Shown: positions 22,233 to 33,750, counted from the stretch's first letter. The stretch: DNA of 64,000 nt from Blepharisma stoltei (GCA_914767885.1 CAJZBQ010000057.1:744001-808000), one strand, 5' to 3'. Made by a program: numbers and translations. The notes: generated by a model from the letters alone, not told the origin.

Positions 22233-25200
22233 TTAAAAATCAGCCATCCTTATTTCTTTTTCAGCAATAAGTTCCCATTTTTCATCCATTTCTAGCAATA
22301 AATAAAATTCTTTTAGCCAAGGATGCCTTCTTATGGCTTGGTGAACTATTGTTTCTTTGATATTTTCATTTGAATTATTAATATAAATTCTTCAGAGATC
22401 AATATAATCTGGATCCAATTTAATGTTTCTTGATAAATTAAGTAAAAATTTTGGTAATATTTTCATGCCTAATAATTGGAACTTCGGGTTGTTTATAATT
22501 AACTTCATATGAAATGGGCTGAAATGTGTAATTTTTTTGATATCATTAAAGATCAAAAATTTTGGATTTGAGTAAAAATTAAGGAAAAAGGAGAAAAATA
22601 ATGGATTTTTAGGGAAAGACTGGAAACTCCGTAAGGCTGGATTCATGTATAATTGAGCAGATAATATTAATCTTTGTATGTTTTTTGCATAGAGTAGTAG
22701 CAAAATGTTGTTTGAGAAAAAGTATTCATCTGATAATCCTTTGCATATAGAGGTTTCACACATATTTTCAGATTTAAAGCTATCAAACTCGTTTAATGAA
22801 GATTCAAACCCTTCAGTTCCATAAATAAATCACTGTATAAGAGATAAAGCAATGCTAGTTAAGGAAGGAATTCAGTTTTTTTCTGCTGGGCTTGATATCA
22901 ATTTTTTCAGTTTTATTTTGCATGACAAAGAAGCTAACTCCTTTATGGATTCGATTGGGACATTTAAAATTTCAGATTGGATTAATTTGCATGCTTCAAT
23001 TAAGGGTATTTTCATATCAAAAATTTGATATAAAAAATATTGGTGAACACAAAACAGCTTTTCATGTTCTGAAATTTCGCCAAATTTTAAGATAGTTCTA
23101 TATAATTTCTCTGCTTTTATTGGCTGACTTCTTCTTAAACTTTCAGTATACGCCATTCAATATGCTAATGAATTTGATTTTTTAAGCAAAATTTTGGTCA
23201 AATTGTCTTCATTCAATTTATTTTCGATCAAAATTAGAAGAATCCCTAAGTCCTCTGTAAATATTTGAGTAAATTGCGTGGACCTTTCAAGGATTCTCTT
23301 AGCAAAGCTTAATTTTTGCTTATCATTTAAACTTAGAACTGGAAGTCAAAAAATTGGTTTTATTTCCGTTTCTTCTCTATCAATATACTTTTTAAAAGGT
23401 AGCAAGCTAGATAGGTCCTAACTAGTGAGTTGATCCCAACCTGAAGTAAGCAGATTCCATCTTCTTAGGAAGTCTGGGGGTGGGTTTTTGCCTGGCCAGA
23501 GCTCATTACAGGCATTTTTCTCTGGCTCAGAGGCGAAAAACCGAAGGCACAAAGTTGGCTCGGACTTCTGTGAAACAAAGTTTTAACTAATAAGGCAGAG
23601 TAGCCTAGAAGGAGGCGTTGGGCATTTATCTTATGTCATGAGCATTATCAGGGCTAAAGAGCCCTCTGCCGTAGAGTTAATCTAGCATGGTTGCATGAGT
23701 CTCCCCAAGAGATATAATAATGTCAACTTTTTTAGTGACTTCGACACGAATGGCATGGTGTGACGGCAGATAACTAAGACCACAATCCCGAGTCTTCGGT
23801 GTACAGGCAGAAGCTGAAATAATCCCCAGCGAGCCACTATAACTTAAGCTAATCTAATCTAACCTCTTTCCATATTGCTTTTCTTTTGGCAGTTTGTACA
23901 TGATATTTTAGGGATACCAAGAAATTCCAAAAAATTTTCAATAATTTTTTTCTTATGAATTACTGGAAACTCTATAGGAATTAAATAATCACAAATATCA
24001 TCATAAAATACAACTCCTTCTGGAGACTTCTCAGCTTGCTCTTTATCTAAAATCGTTCTAAGAGGTAGCCAATTATTTTCATAATCACTTAACTTGTCAT
24101 TAATCAGCATCTTATGAATTTCATTTTGAGTATAATTTTCATAGTTGTTTCAGCCTATAGGGACTTTAGTATCCCCAACTCTTGGTAATTCGGAATCCCA
24201 ATATTCTTCAAATGAGCCTGCTCTATTTCCAAATACATAAAATTCAGCCAAAGCTTGATAAATCCCAATCGATCTCTCATAGTATCCGCTCATTCATTCA
24301 ACTTCAATTACTTTGGCCATAATTTCAATAAAAATATCAATTTTTGTTAAATCAGGCTCACTCATCAAGTCTTTTATCCCTTGACTGATTATTTCCCTAA
24401 AGTTTGTCATAGAAAATTTTGAAAAATTAGACAAAATAAAATAAAAATAATTGCTTCATAGTTCTCTGCTATCAGGCTTTTGCCTTAAATACTCTTTTCA
24501 CATATAAACTAATTCAGAGTTTGCAAGCTCATTTTCTCCGATTTCTTTTATGTTTTCATGATCATAAAGCAGCTTTTCTTCAAAGATTTCTAAATGTTTT
24601 AAAATCAGGTTTAAATTTGTTTCAGTTGAAACTTCTTTCAAGGCCTTATTTATTATTGAAAGTTCTTTTTCGATTGTAGATTTTTTATTTCCGAAAGCCT
24701 GTCTTTGATATTTCAAGTACTCGATTCATAAACTTGGATCAGTAGGGTTTTCTGATAATTTTTCATTAAACATTTTTATTGTTTCATGTATTTTTGCTTC
24801 TTCATTTTCCTGTTTAATTTCAATTGGTTCTATAGGAATATACTCTTTTGTGCATAAATTACATGCTTTTGGAATTTTAATTGACCCTTTTGGCTTGATT
24901 TCAAAATATCTCTTTTTTGTGTGCTTTTCTTGACTTTTGCTGATCCCAAGATAATAATCAAGCTCTTCTCTTACCTCTTTGGCTTCCTTATACTGATTTT
25001 CTCCAATAACTTTGATTGATCTGCATCTTTTAAATCTAGGGACTTTTGATAAATTTGGGATATAATATTTTGCGCTTTCATAGTCCCCAACTCTATCAGG
25101 ATCTCATTTAAGTATAATAAAAGCTTCTCCTTTTTCATATATTGTGTGCTCTTCATTAGCTTCGTTTTGGATTTTCCTGATTGATTTATTTTTTGATATT

Positions 25201-25358
25201 TTTATTTTCTTTACAGGCTTTTTTTCAATAAGATCAACTTGTTTTTCCTCTTCATCATCAAAGAAGTCTTCTGCTGTTGGGCGTTTTTCTTGCGTTTTCT
25301 GGGGCGACTCTTGCAAAATAGGAAACAAAGGAGCTGAATTCCATCTATTAAACTGCAT
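22233..25358 (-). CDS. NRDE2: NRDE2 homologue (nuclear RNAi / RNA surveillance factor)
   Basis: About 892 residues on the minus strand after removal of a 447-base insert. The N-terminus is low-complexity and basic. From about residue 190 the protein has HAT-type helical repeats: MFNEKLSENPTDPSLWIEYL, then ELWSNYFYFILSNFSKFS and GYYERSIGIYQALAEFYVFG, the last a strong NRDE2 signature. It ends FYLLLEMDEKWELIAEKEIRM, the family C-terminus. NRDE2 acts in the nucleus with the exosome adaptor MTR4 in animals and fungi and in nuclear RNAi in worms. Many TGA codons sit at conserved Trp positions. ATG 25356-25358, TAA 22233-22235. The family assignment is strong; any role in small-RNA-guided DNA elimination would be speculation. 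Confidence 0.85.
23417..23863. mobile_element. Retroposon-like insertion in NRDE2
   Basis: A GC-richer 447-base insert. Its flanks share only a decayed repeat (GGTTAGATTAGATT versus GGACCTATCTAGCTT on the minus strand), so it appears old. Four blocks in the same order and with similar spacing match the insert at 48030-48560: GAAGGAGGC (23608), GAGCATTATCAGGG (23640), GAGTCTCCCCAAGAG (23697) and AGCTGAAATAATCCCC (23814). These two are one repeat family. Confidence 0.75.
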
Positions 25359-25925
25359 AAATAAAATTTATATAAAAGCTATAATTTTATTTCTATTAAT
25401 ATTTTAATGCTTTAATATTTATATATCCTGAATATCCAAATAAAATTATATATAAAATTTATATATATATCAAAATACCTGCTGTGTTGTTTTACTTCTG
25501 ATGTCATAAAGATGTAAAATATACTATCCTCTCTTTATAATACCCTTATCATCAATATTTTCTTACTCCCCCCTCAGTGAGTGAACAAAAAAAATTTTGT
25601 TAACTTATTGAGGGGGTTAATTTTGTTTTTTAACAAAATTTATATATAAAATTTTAGAGTGATTCCAAATTTTAAAAAAAAATCCTAATTTGCAAAAATT
25701 GGGAAGCAAATATTAATTTAATTAAATTTATGTTTTAAAACGCAATTTATTTTTAAATTAAACAGAATTAGCAATAGATTTCATTATACTAATTATCACT
25801 TATATATGATTTTTTTTCATAAAAAATTTTTTCTATTAAAAAAATTTTGTTCACTCACGGAGGGGGGAGTTAGTAACTTCCAATATAAATTAACTTTTTT
25901 ATCTACGTCATCACAATAAATAGAA
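25359..25925. other. Divergent promoter region holding a MITE
   Basis: The gap between NRDE2 (minus) and the ABCD gene (plus). More than half of it is a MITE (25564-25870). If that is eliminated, about 260 bases remain in the somatic genome to serve both promoters. No other feature was seen. Confidence 0.5.
25564..25870 (+). mobile_element. Family M MITE (intergenic)
   Basis: A 307-bp TA-bounded copy. The left end CTCCCCCCTCAGTGAGTGAAC folds back on a following AACTTATTGAGGGGG, and the right end is GTTCACTCACGGAGGGGGGAG. The middle matches other copies (TTTGCAAAAATTGGGAAGCA). It lacks the duplicated subterminal block near the right end, which explains the shorter length. Confidence 0.88.
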
Positions 25926-27887
25926 ATGTCACTAGATCGCCACATCCTTTCTTTCTTAAGAGCGCTAGTTTCTTCACGAGAGCGAAAAGTTGCGACAGCT
26001 GGCGTAGTCATAGGCATCCTTTACCTTTTAAATTGGAGTCAGCGCAAAACATCAGCAAAAATCTCCCTTGGCCACCGAAGCAAAAAATCAAATAAAGGCA
26101 CTGTGGATCTTGAGTTTTTCAAGCGTATAATTGAGCTAATAAAAATTGTAGTCCCAAGCTGGAGATCTCTGGAGATGTTTAATCTTGTGCTACTTAGTGC
26201 TTTATTAATTGCAAGAACTCTTCTCAGCATCTCTATATCAAGCGTCAACGGAAGAATCGTAAAAGCAATTGTCACTCGAGATTTCAATTTGTTTATGAAA
26301 AGAGTAATTTTTACATAGATAATTCAATTAGCAATGTTTGCAATCCCTGCTTCAATGGTAAACAGTGGGCTTGACTATTTGAATCATAAGCTCGCTATTC
26401 AGTTTCGTGCGAAAATGGCTTATTATTTGAATCAAAAATACCTTACAGGACTGATTTATTACCAAATGAGCAATCTTGATAACAGAATAGCTAACCCTGA
26501 TCAAAGATTTACTCAGGATATCGACAAATGGGCATCTTGTCTTAGTAATTTGTATTCAAATATTACTAAACCTTGCTTAGATATATTTTTATTCAGTAGA
26601 AAACTATCAGACTTAGTAGGTGCTGAAGGACCTATTTTTATTATTGGCTGGTATTTTCTTTCAGGAATTATCATAAAATTCATAACGCCTCCATTTGGGC
26701 TTCTTACAGCTCAAGAGCAACAGAATGAAGGCTTATATCGAGCTTGCCAAAGTGATCTTGTCAACCATTCTGAAGAAATTGCTTTTTATCGAGGCAATGA
26801 CTGGGAAAAACGAAGAATTAACAACACCCTAGATAAAATTGTAAAACACATCAATGATATACTGACAAAAAGATTTTTCATGGGAACTTTTGATAGCATG
26901 CTTGTGAAATATGGAGCCACTATGACTTCTTATGGAGTCCTTGGACTGCCTGTATTTGGACCTAATAGAGAAAAATACTTCGCGAGGATAGGAAATGACC
27001 CAAGTTCTATTACCAGAGATTATATAAGAAATTCAAGTCTATTGATAAATTTAGCAAAAGCAATAGGAAGGCTGGTGGTATCTTATAAAGATTTGCAGTC
27101 TTTAGCTGGATATACCACACTTATTCATGAAGCAAAGGTGGTATTGGAAGATTTGGCGAATGGAAAGTATCAAAGGACGATGATGGAAGGAGCTGTTTAT
27201 GACCAAAAGTCAAGGGGAACTTATATAATAGCTGATTACATTAAATTTGAAAATGTGCCTGTGGTATCACCTAATGGAGACCTTTTAATAGAAAGACTTT
27301 CTTTTACAATAAAGCCAGGCATGCACACCTTTATTCAAGGACCAAATGGATGTGGCAAATCTTCATTATTCAGAATTCTTGGCGAGCTTTGGCCATTATT
27401 TTCAGGGACTGTATATAAACCGCCTATGGAGCAGCTTTTTTATATCCCACAAAGGCCATATTTACCACACGGAAGTCTCAGAGAGCAAATTATTTACCCA
27501 CACTCTAGAGAGCAAATGGAAAAACTAGGTTATAATGATGAATATTTAGAAAATCTTATGAGAATTGTGAGGCTAGAAGACATAATAGAAAAGAGAGGAG
27601 GGTTCGAGCAAGTTGAGGACTGGAATGATACTTTAAGTGGTGGCCAAAAACAAAAGGTCGCTATGTGTAGACTGTTATACCATAAGCCAAAATTTGCAAT
27701 ACTTGATGAATGCACAAGTGCAGTCAGTATGGATGTGGAAGGAAGCATTTATCAGCATTATAAAGATAACGGCATTACACTGATTACTGTCTCACATAGA
27801 GAAAGCCTGCTGAAGTACCATAACCATATTTTGAAATTTGATGGTGAAGGCGGATGGAATTTCTATACAATTTTGCCAGATTCTTAG
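25926..27887 (+). CDS. Peroxisomal ABC half-transporter (ABCD/ALDP family)
   Basis: 648 residues after one 15-nt intron. The membrane half (residues about 75-330) has HSEEIAFYRGNDWEKRRI, the EAA-like loop typical of ABCD proteins. The nucleotide-binding half has Walker A GPNGCGKSSLFRILGELWP, signature LSGGQKQKVAMCRL, Walker B FAILDECTSAV and the switch His in VSHRESLLKYH. ABCD transporters import very-long-chain acyl-CoA or related substrates into peroxisomes as dimers. Domain order TMD then NBD and total length fit a half-size transporter. ATG 25926 is followed by a basic and hydrophobic N-terminal region; TAG ends at 27887. No IES lies inside the gene. Confidence 0.93.
26304..26318 (+). other. 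15-nt intron in ABCD gene
   Basis: GTAATTTTTACATAG interrupts FMKR and IIQLAMFAIP. It contains the only in-frame stop of the gene, starts with GT and ends with AG. Removing it makes the whole gene one open frame. Confidence 0.93.
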
Positions 27888-27993
27888 AAATTCATAGTAA
27901 ATAATGAAAATTAGTCTTGGTTTAAGAATATACGGTCTTTAAACTTATAAAATTAAGTATATATTTGCTATAGAATTAGGTCTATTGTAAAAT

Positions 27994-30372
27994 ATGGTTA
28001 CTCGTGAAGAAGCAACTCGTATTCTTACAACACATAAAGCAGAACTGGAGAATATCAAGGAAAAAATTCATCAAAGCCTTTCACAATGTCAAAATTACGA
28101 TAGAAAAGCATTGGAGCCACGCTTAACTAAAATTAAAGAGCGTATAGTATCAATTGATTTATTCCTAAAAAACTTACCTGATAAAATTCATGAAAATGAA
28201 ATCAAGAAGCTAAAAGGTAATAATATAATTAACTGGGTTTTGAAGTGAATTGCTGAAAAGAAAATTTTTGAAAATGATTCAAAAACCTTATCAGACCTTT
28301 TAAATGACAATATAAGAAAGCTTTATTCTCTAGAAAACAAACTTTTAGAATTAGATTATGCTGTGTATTTAAAGTACCTACTTCCTGGACTGCATACCGC
28401 GGTTCTACCCGCAGAGTGGCAGAGCATAACCATACTAAGCCCGGGCCGAAACCCCTGGTTTCTCGTAGAGGTGAGGTCAAGGGACAGATTAATGGCTTAG
28501 CTGACCACCTCCATTTCCAACTTGTGTGTAGCCCAAGTTGACGCCAACACTACCCTTTCCATTCGCCAGATCTGCTCTTTATCGAGCGCCTTAATTTGGA
28601 GAAACTCCCATGCCTTGACTTGGTGTCTAATTTGCCCTCCCCTCTCTTCTAGTCATCCCGAGAAAGAACTCAAAAGCTTTCGACATTCGGAGCAAGTCAC
28701 AGAAGCATCTTAGGCAGGTATGTCGCCCTGCCTCATTTCGGACACTTACTGGGCTGAGCGCTGCTGGCTAAAGAGTCACTAGTAACTTTCCAAGGGTTCG
28801 GTCGCAAAAGCAGCAGTCTTCGCCCCTAGACCTCTTGCTTTAAGGTCCCAAACATTTCTGGACCAACTCCTGGCTCCAAAAGCCACGCTTGAATATATAT
28901 AGGTAACCACTACTGAGAGGGTGGGTTGGTCACCATCTGCCATTTTATGTATATAGAAAACAAACTTAATGAATTAATAAATAAAAGCAAACCAACAAAT
29001 TTTGAAGAAATAAAAATAGAAATTTGAAAAGAAATTGAAGATATTTCGGACTCTTTACATAGCGCTTTTCAAAGCCCCGGCCGCTTGAAATATTTAATTT
29101 TTTGAAATGATGTAGTTCGCCAGATTTATGAATATTTTTTGGGCAAAGGCAGAGAAATTCTCGAACTTTTTTATTCTTTCATAGAGAAGTTCACAGTTGA
29201 AAAGAATTTTTTTTACAATATCGCCAGTCAAAAAAGAACACCTATGTTAGTAGTTAAATGAATAGAAAATCCAAGAACAATTGAAAAATATTTGGGACCC
29301 ATTTATCTAGATTCAGGATCTTGCATGCTAGAATTGCCAGATTCTGAGTTATTTTTGTATGGAAGTTCTCATCCAGTCACAGGGAATTGTTGTATAATTA
29401 ATATGAAAAATTATCAAATTAAAAAGATTTTGCCTCCTGGGACTCCATCATTTTATGGAGGAGTAGCTTATTATAAAAATTCTGTCTATGTATTTGGAGG
29501 GAGATTTCCTCGAAAATTAACACATTATTCTTATGAATCAAATTGTGCAAGAAGATTTGATTTAATTAAAAACTTATGGTTTCAGCTTCCGCCCATGCCT
29601 GAAGGTAATTCTTTATCTTCTTGTATCACTTTTAAAGATTCAATATTATTTTCAGGAAAAGGAAATACTGAAATTATTAACTCCCCCCCTCCGTGAACAA
29701 AAAAATTTGTTCATTCACGGAGGGGGGTAAATTTTTTTTCGAAATTTATATAGCGCTTTCCCGAGGATGGCGCGGAATGGCGCCATCCTCGGGAAAGCGC
29801 TATAAAAACCTCACTTCTATAAAAATTGGAAAGCAAATATTAATTTAATTTGTAAAATTTATGTTTTAAAACGCAAATTCTTTAAAATTAAACAGAATTA
29901 GCTCGAGATTTCATTATAATAATTATCACTTATATACCAATTTTTGTTCACTCATGGAGGGTGGGTTTTTGGGCAAAAAATAGGGATTTTTCTAATGGTT
30001 ATGTTCACTCACGGAGGGGGGAGTAAGTATGATTTAATTATAGAAAGTTATTCCAAAATTTCAATTATACAATCAGCTTCTAATGGAAGTAAACTATTTT
30101 TAACAGATTCCCAAAGAATTTGGGTGATTGAAAGTATTGGAAGAATTATAGAAAGTGAAATAGAGAACGAATATGTGTGAAAAATAATTGGTAGCTCAAA
30201 GTATAGCGCTTATCAGAATTATTTCGTTGCATTTATAAGTCAAGTTTTTTATATCAGTTTATTAACTTCAAGTGAAAGCTTCAAGTATTATAAATTTGAC
30301 ATAAATCAAAAAACAAAAGAATTTATTGAAGATATTGGCATATTTGAGAGAAAAATATTTTTGCATGAGTAA
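27994..30372 (+). CDS. Kelch-like beta-propeller protein, split by two elements
   Basis: 469 residues after removing 28331-28953 and 29678-30023, exactly in frame. Residues about 1-185 are helical and charged, read with TGA as Trp. From about residue 215 a kelch-like propeller begins: GVAYYKNSVYVFGGRF, SYESNCARRFDLIKNLWFQL and PMPEGNSLSSCITFKDSIL have the usual hydrophobic strand, Gly-Gly, Tyr/Phe and Trp positions. The C-terminal part (KYDLIIESYSKISIIQ onward) continues the blades more weakly. Kelch proteins serve as adaptors or cytoskeletal scaffolds; the partner is unknown. ATG 27994 is the first Met after AT-rich spacer; stop TAA 30370-30372. It may belong to an expanded ciliate kelch family, which I could not check. 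Confidence 0.78.
28331..28953. mobile_element. Retroposon-like insertion in kelch gene, perfect 14-bp direct repeats
   Basis: TAGAAAACAAACTT occurs at 28331-28344 and at 28954-28967. Deleting 623 bases joins LYSLENKL to NELINKSKP and puts the second part in frame. The insert is GC-rich and unlike its surroundings. The exact repeat marks a relatively recent insertion. Confidence 0.88.
29678..30023 (+). mobile_element. Family M MITE in kelch gene, carrying a nested palindrome
   Basis: A 346-bp TA-bounded copy with the usual ends (CTCCCCCCCTCCGTGAAC left, CTCACGGAGGGGGGAG right). Excision joins TEII to KYDLIIES. A 56-bp palindromic insert sits in its AT-rich middle at 29749-29804. Confidence 0.9.
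29749..29804. repeat. 56-bp palindrome nested in a MITE
   Basis: TATAGCGCTTTCCCGAGGAT at the left is mirrored on the right, with a five-base centre. The GAGGATGGCGC core is the same as in the 220-bp palindrome at 18785-19004. Other MITE copies lack this block, so it entered as a unit, between TA dinucleotides. Confidence 0.85.
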
Positions 30373-30505
30373 AGCAATTAGTTTTTAAATAGCTTATTAA
30401 AAGATTTTATAAGATTGATTTTAAAATGAATTTTTTAATAACTTCAACAAATAAATGTTATTTTCAGCAAAATTAAAAACTAAATATTTTTGATATAAAA
30501 TAAAT

Positions 30506-31399
30506 ATGAACCCCCCCATTATGATTATAGATGATTCCTTAGACTCAATTCTCCAATCAATCGAATCAGCCAAATCTAAATCCCGGACAAGTTTTCCTAC
30601 CAAACAAATTTTTATCGTATCTTGAAATGTAAATCTCCTTAAAAAAGCTGCATCAAGAGACCAATTTCACCAATTCATCTCCGAAAAATCTCCAGACATT
30701 TTATGTTTCGAAGAAACAAAAATCACGCTATCAGAGCAAAACCGCTTCAAATCTCTTTTTCCTCAATATTCCTATCAGTATTGGAGCTTTTCAGAGGAGC
30801 TTGATCATTGAGCAGGCCTTGCTTTGCTTTCAAAAGCAGAAGCTCATTCAATTTATCATGGAATCGGCACTCTAAATAGCACTGGAAGAGTTTTATCAGT
30901 CGAATTTGAAGATTTTTTTATCTGCGTTTGCTATTGTCCTCTATCAAAAAGCGAAGAAGAACAACAAAAAAGGGCGATTTGAGATGAAGAATTAAGACAT
31001 TTTATTATTGAGCTTCAAAAGAGAAAAAATGTTATTTGAATAGGGGATTTTAATATAATTCATACTGAAGATGATATTATTGGACTTCCTAGTGATTTAA
31101 TCGTACCCCCTGGGTTTGGAATAATTGAAAGAAAATCATTTGAAAAAAATTTTGAGTTGGGGTTTGTTGATAGCTTTAGGTATTGCAATGGGGATGAAAA
31201 AAAATTTAGCTGGAGAAGTATTAGAATGCCCGGATGCCCACTAGGGAGAATTTGGAAATCGAGAATTGATTATGCGCTGGTTAGTGTAAGGATGCTGCCA
31301 TATTTGAAGGAATCAATTATTTTTGATGATTATAAGGCAGTTAGTGATCATTGTCCTATTGGGGTTAAATTTGATTTTTCTGTGAATGAAAATATTTAA
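30506..31399 (+). CDS. AP endonuclease / exonuclease III family protein (APE1-like)
   Basis: 297 residues with no interruption. Family motifs in order: FIVSWNVNLL (SWNxN), DILCFEETK with the metal-binding Glu, NSTGRVLSVEFEDFFICVCYCP, VIWIGDFNI (GDFN), SWRSIRMPGCPLGR, SRIDYALVS and VSDHCPIGVKF with the catalytic His. ExoIII/APE1 enzymes incise DNA at abasic sites in base excision repair. TGA encodes Trp at four positions, including the conserved SWN. ATG 30506 lies about 30 codons before the first motif. A second, decayed copy follows directly, so this locus was tandemly duplicated. A different member of the EEP superfamily is possible but the motifs favour APE1. Confidence 0.88.
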
Positions 31400-31757
31400 A
31401 TTCATAATAAATAATTAAATAGAAATTAATTTAAATTTGGCTTATGGCTAGATAGAGAGTAAAGATGAATTTAAATCTCTTGCTAAAAAATAAATTGATT
31501 TAAAGTTTTAAATAAGATTATTTCAAAAAAAATTTATTTATTTATTTAACTTGCTTGTATTTTTATATCCAAAGGTAAAGTAGGAAAATTTCATCCCCAA
31601 GATATTCAGTAATAAGTAATTTTCTATTTAATATCGAAATTTCTTTTGCTTTTGTAATTATAATTTCTTATCCTGAAATAATATTATAATGTTCAGGCAG
31701 GTCATACATTATTCTCATATGCAAAATTTTATCTTCTTTCCATTATAGAGTTAATAT
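31400..31757. other. AT-rich spacer between the tandem endonuclease copies
   Basis: About 360 bases of AT-rich DNA with no recognisable gene. It may include the unrecognisable 5' end of the decayed copy. Confidence 0.4.
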
Positions 31758-32548
31758 CCTGAAATTTATTTAAACTCAAAAAGGCTGTCATTTCCCCTCA
31801 ATTTACTCAATTTATCAATTCATATTCTCCCAGATATTCTATGCTTTCAAGAAACCAAATTAAAATCTGCTGAAGTAAGCCGGTATAAGTCATTATTTCC
31901 TCAGTATCCCTATCAATATTGAAGCTGTTGTGAAGAAACTGATCACTGAGCAGGCCTAGCACTGCTTTCTAAAGCTGAAGCTCATCTCATCCACAAATGG
32001 AATTGGCACAAGTTTCAGCCTTGGCCGAGCTTTAACTGCAGAATTTTCTGATTTTTTCATATGTACCTGCTATTTCCCAATCCCTAAAACCGAAGAAAAG
32101 CAAGCAGAAAGAGCCCAATGAGACGAAGAAATAAGAGTTTTTATAAGAGAATTAAAGAAGGAAAAAAAAGTTATATGAATTGGCGATTTTAATGTAATAC
32201 AAGAAGATATTGATATTTTTGGCTTCAATAGTGACACTATTATACCCTATGGATTTAACAAGCAAGAAAGAGACTCTTTTAAAAAAAATTTGGAATTAGG
32301 CTTTATCGATAGTTTCAGGTATTTTCACGAAGATGAAAGAAAATATAGTTGAAGAAGCGTGAGAACTCCAGGATGTCCATTTGGAAGAAATTGAAAATCA
32401 AGGATTGATTATGCGCTTGTTGACACAAGGCTGCTAGGAAATTTGAGAAAATCAGAGATTTTTGAAGAATATAAAGCTGTAAAGTGACCACTGCCCTATT
32501 GGCATAACTTTAGATCTTTCTTATATTAAGATTAATTTTATCCAATAA
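31758..32548 (+). pseudogene. Decayed tandem copy of the AP endonuclease gene
   Basis: The stretch aligns along its length with the intact gene at 30506-31399: DILCFQETK, DHWAGLALLSKAEAH, FSDFFICTCYFPIPK, IWIGDFNVIQED, LGFIDSFRYF, WRSVRTPGCPFGR, SRIDYALVDTRLL and SDHCPIGI are all present. They lie in different frames, so at least three single-base shifts are needed (about 31830, 31998 and 32483). No start codon in frame with the SWN region was found. I see no TA pair or 15-nt intron that would repair the shifts. It ends at TAA 32546-32548, five bases before the next ATG. A polymorphic or mis-assembled copy is the alternative. Confidence 0.75.
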
Positions 32549-32553
32549 TAAAA

Positions 32554-33015
32554 ATGTTTATGAGATCTATTTGCAGAGCTTTTACTACTCGTCCTTTTAA
32601 GGTCCTTGGGGTTCAACAAGTCGCTCTTGGACACTTAGATAAAAACGTTCTTACCAATTTTTGGAGCAACCAGCTTGGAATTCCAAAAATCGGTAATTTC
32701 CAAAGTGAGACAGAGAACGTCAATGAAGACATTTTAAGAATTGGAGAAGGAGATAACGCTGTAGAAATCGATTTAATGCAGCCTATCGATCCAGAAAAGA
32801 ATCCTAAAGTTCATAAGATTGCCTTGAATCACTTTGGATTGTGGATTGACGATTTAAGAGCTTGTGTCGATTATTTAGTAGCTAATGGAGTCCAAATGAC
32901 ACCTGGAGGAATCAGAAGAGGTGCAGCAGGGTTTGATGTGGCGTTTGTTCATCCTAAATCTACAGGAGGAATTCTTCTTGAGCTGGTTCAGCACCCTAAT
33001 CCACCTAGAAAATAA
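32554..33015 (+). CDS. VOC-superfamily glyoxalase-like protein, probably mitochondrial
   Basis: 153 residues. Residues 1-15 (MFMRSICRAFTTRPF) look like a mitochondrial targeting sequence: basic, hydroxylated and without acid. The rest is a vicinal-oxygen-chelate fold: VQQVALGHLD, then EIDLMQPID, HFGLWIDDLRACVDYL and a C-terminal GGILLELVQHP, where His and Glu are the usual metal ligands. It resembles lactoylglutathione lyase (glyoxalase I) or methylmalonyl-CoA epimerase. The GGIRRGAAGFDVAFVHPK segment slightly favours the glyoxalase side. The substrate cannot be fixed from sequence alone. Confidence 0.8.
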   Translation: MFMRSICRAFTTRPFKVLGVQQVALGHLDKNVLTNFWSNQLGIPKIGNFQSETENVNEDILRIGEGDNAVEIDLMQPIDPEKNPKVHKIALNHFGLWIDDLRACVDYLVANGVQMTPGGIRRGAAGFDVAFVHPKSTGGILLELVQHPNPPRK

Positions 33016-33083
33016 ATAAAAAATCCAAAAATTAGACAGAGTAGATTATAAAACATTAAATCAATATTAATTACTTAATTGCC

Positions 33084-33750
33084 TAACTCACTCAAGGGGG
33101 GTGGTTAATTATTTTTTAAAACAGCAAATATTAATTAATTATAAAATTTATGTTTTAAAATGGAAGTTGTTCAAAATTAAACAGAATTAGTTTGTGATTT
33201 AATTGTAACTATCAAAAATATTTTTTTATAACTCCCCCCCCCCCCCCTCCGTGAGCGAACAAAAAAATTTTGTTCGCTCACGGAGGGGGGTTTAATTTTT
33301 TTTTTTTAAAAACAATTTATATATAAATTTTTTATAAAAAATATTTTTTTCGAAATTTAAAAAAATCCTAATTTGCAAAAATTGGGAAGCAAATATTAAT
33401 TTAATTTGCAAAATTTATGTTTTAAAACGCAATTTGTTTAAAATTAAACAGAATTAGCTCTAGATTTCATTATACTAATTATCACTTATATATCAAAATT
33501 TTTTTTCCATTAAAATTTTTTCTATTAAAAAAATTTTTGTTCACTCACGGAGGGTGGGTTTTTGGTCAAAAAATGGCGATTTTTCTAATGGTTTTGTTCG
33601 CTCACGGAGGGGGGGGGGGGAGTAAGAATTTTTTGTTTCTGGGTTTTGGGATTTTTCCAAATGTTTTTGTTCGCTCACGAAGGATGGGTTTTTACTCAAA
33701 AAATAGGAATTTTTTCAATGATTTTGTTCGCTCATAGAGGGGGAAGAAAG
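33084..33750 (+). mobile_element. Old family M MITE split by a younger copy
   Basis: The left part (33084-33238) begins CTAACTCACTCAAGGGGGG and follows the family middle to ATCAAAAATATT. The right part (33623-33750) resumes with the family right end, including two GTTCGCTCA blocks and a decayed terminus AGAGGGGGAAG. The two halves match one element cut at the point where the intact copy 33239-33622 sits. Confidence 0.7.
33239..33622 (+). mobile_element. Intact family M MITE nested in an older copy
   Basis: A 384-bp, TA-bounded, near-consensus copy with long C and G tracts at the tips and the terminal hairpin CTCCGTGAGCGAAC. It is almost identical to the copies in the P5B ATPase gene and in the giant gene, so it is recent. 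Confidence 0.9.

Noticed and set aside
33537-33737. Repeated small ORF starting MFTHGGWVFGQK (also near 29944 and 61261)
   Set aside because: It is the right end of the MITE read in one frame, recurring wherever the element sits; not a gene.
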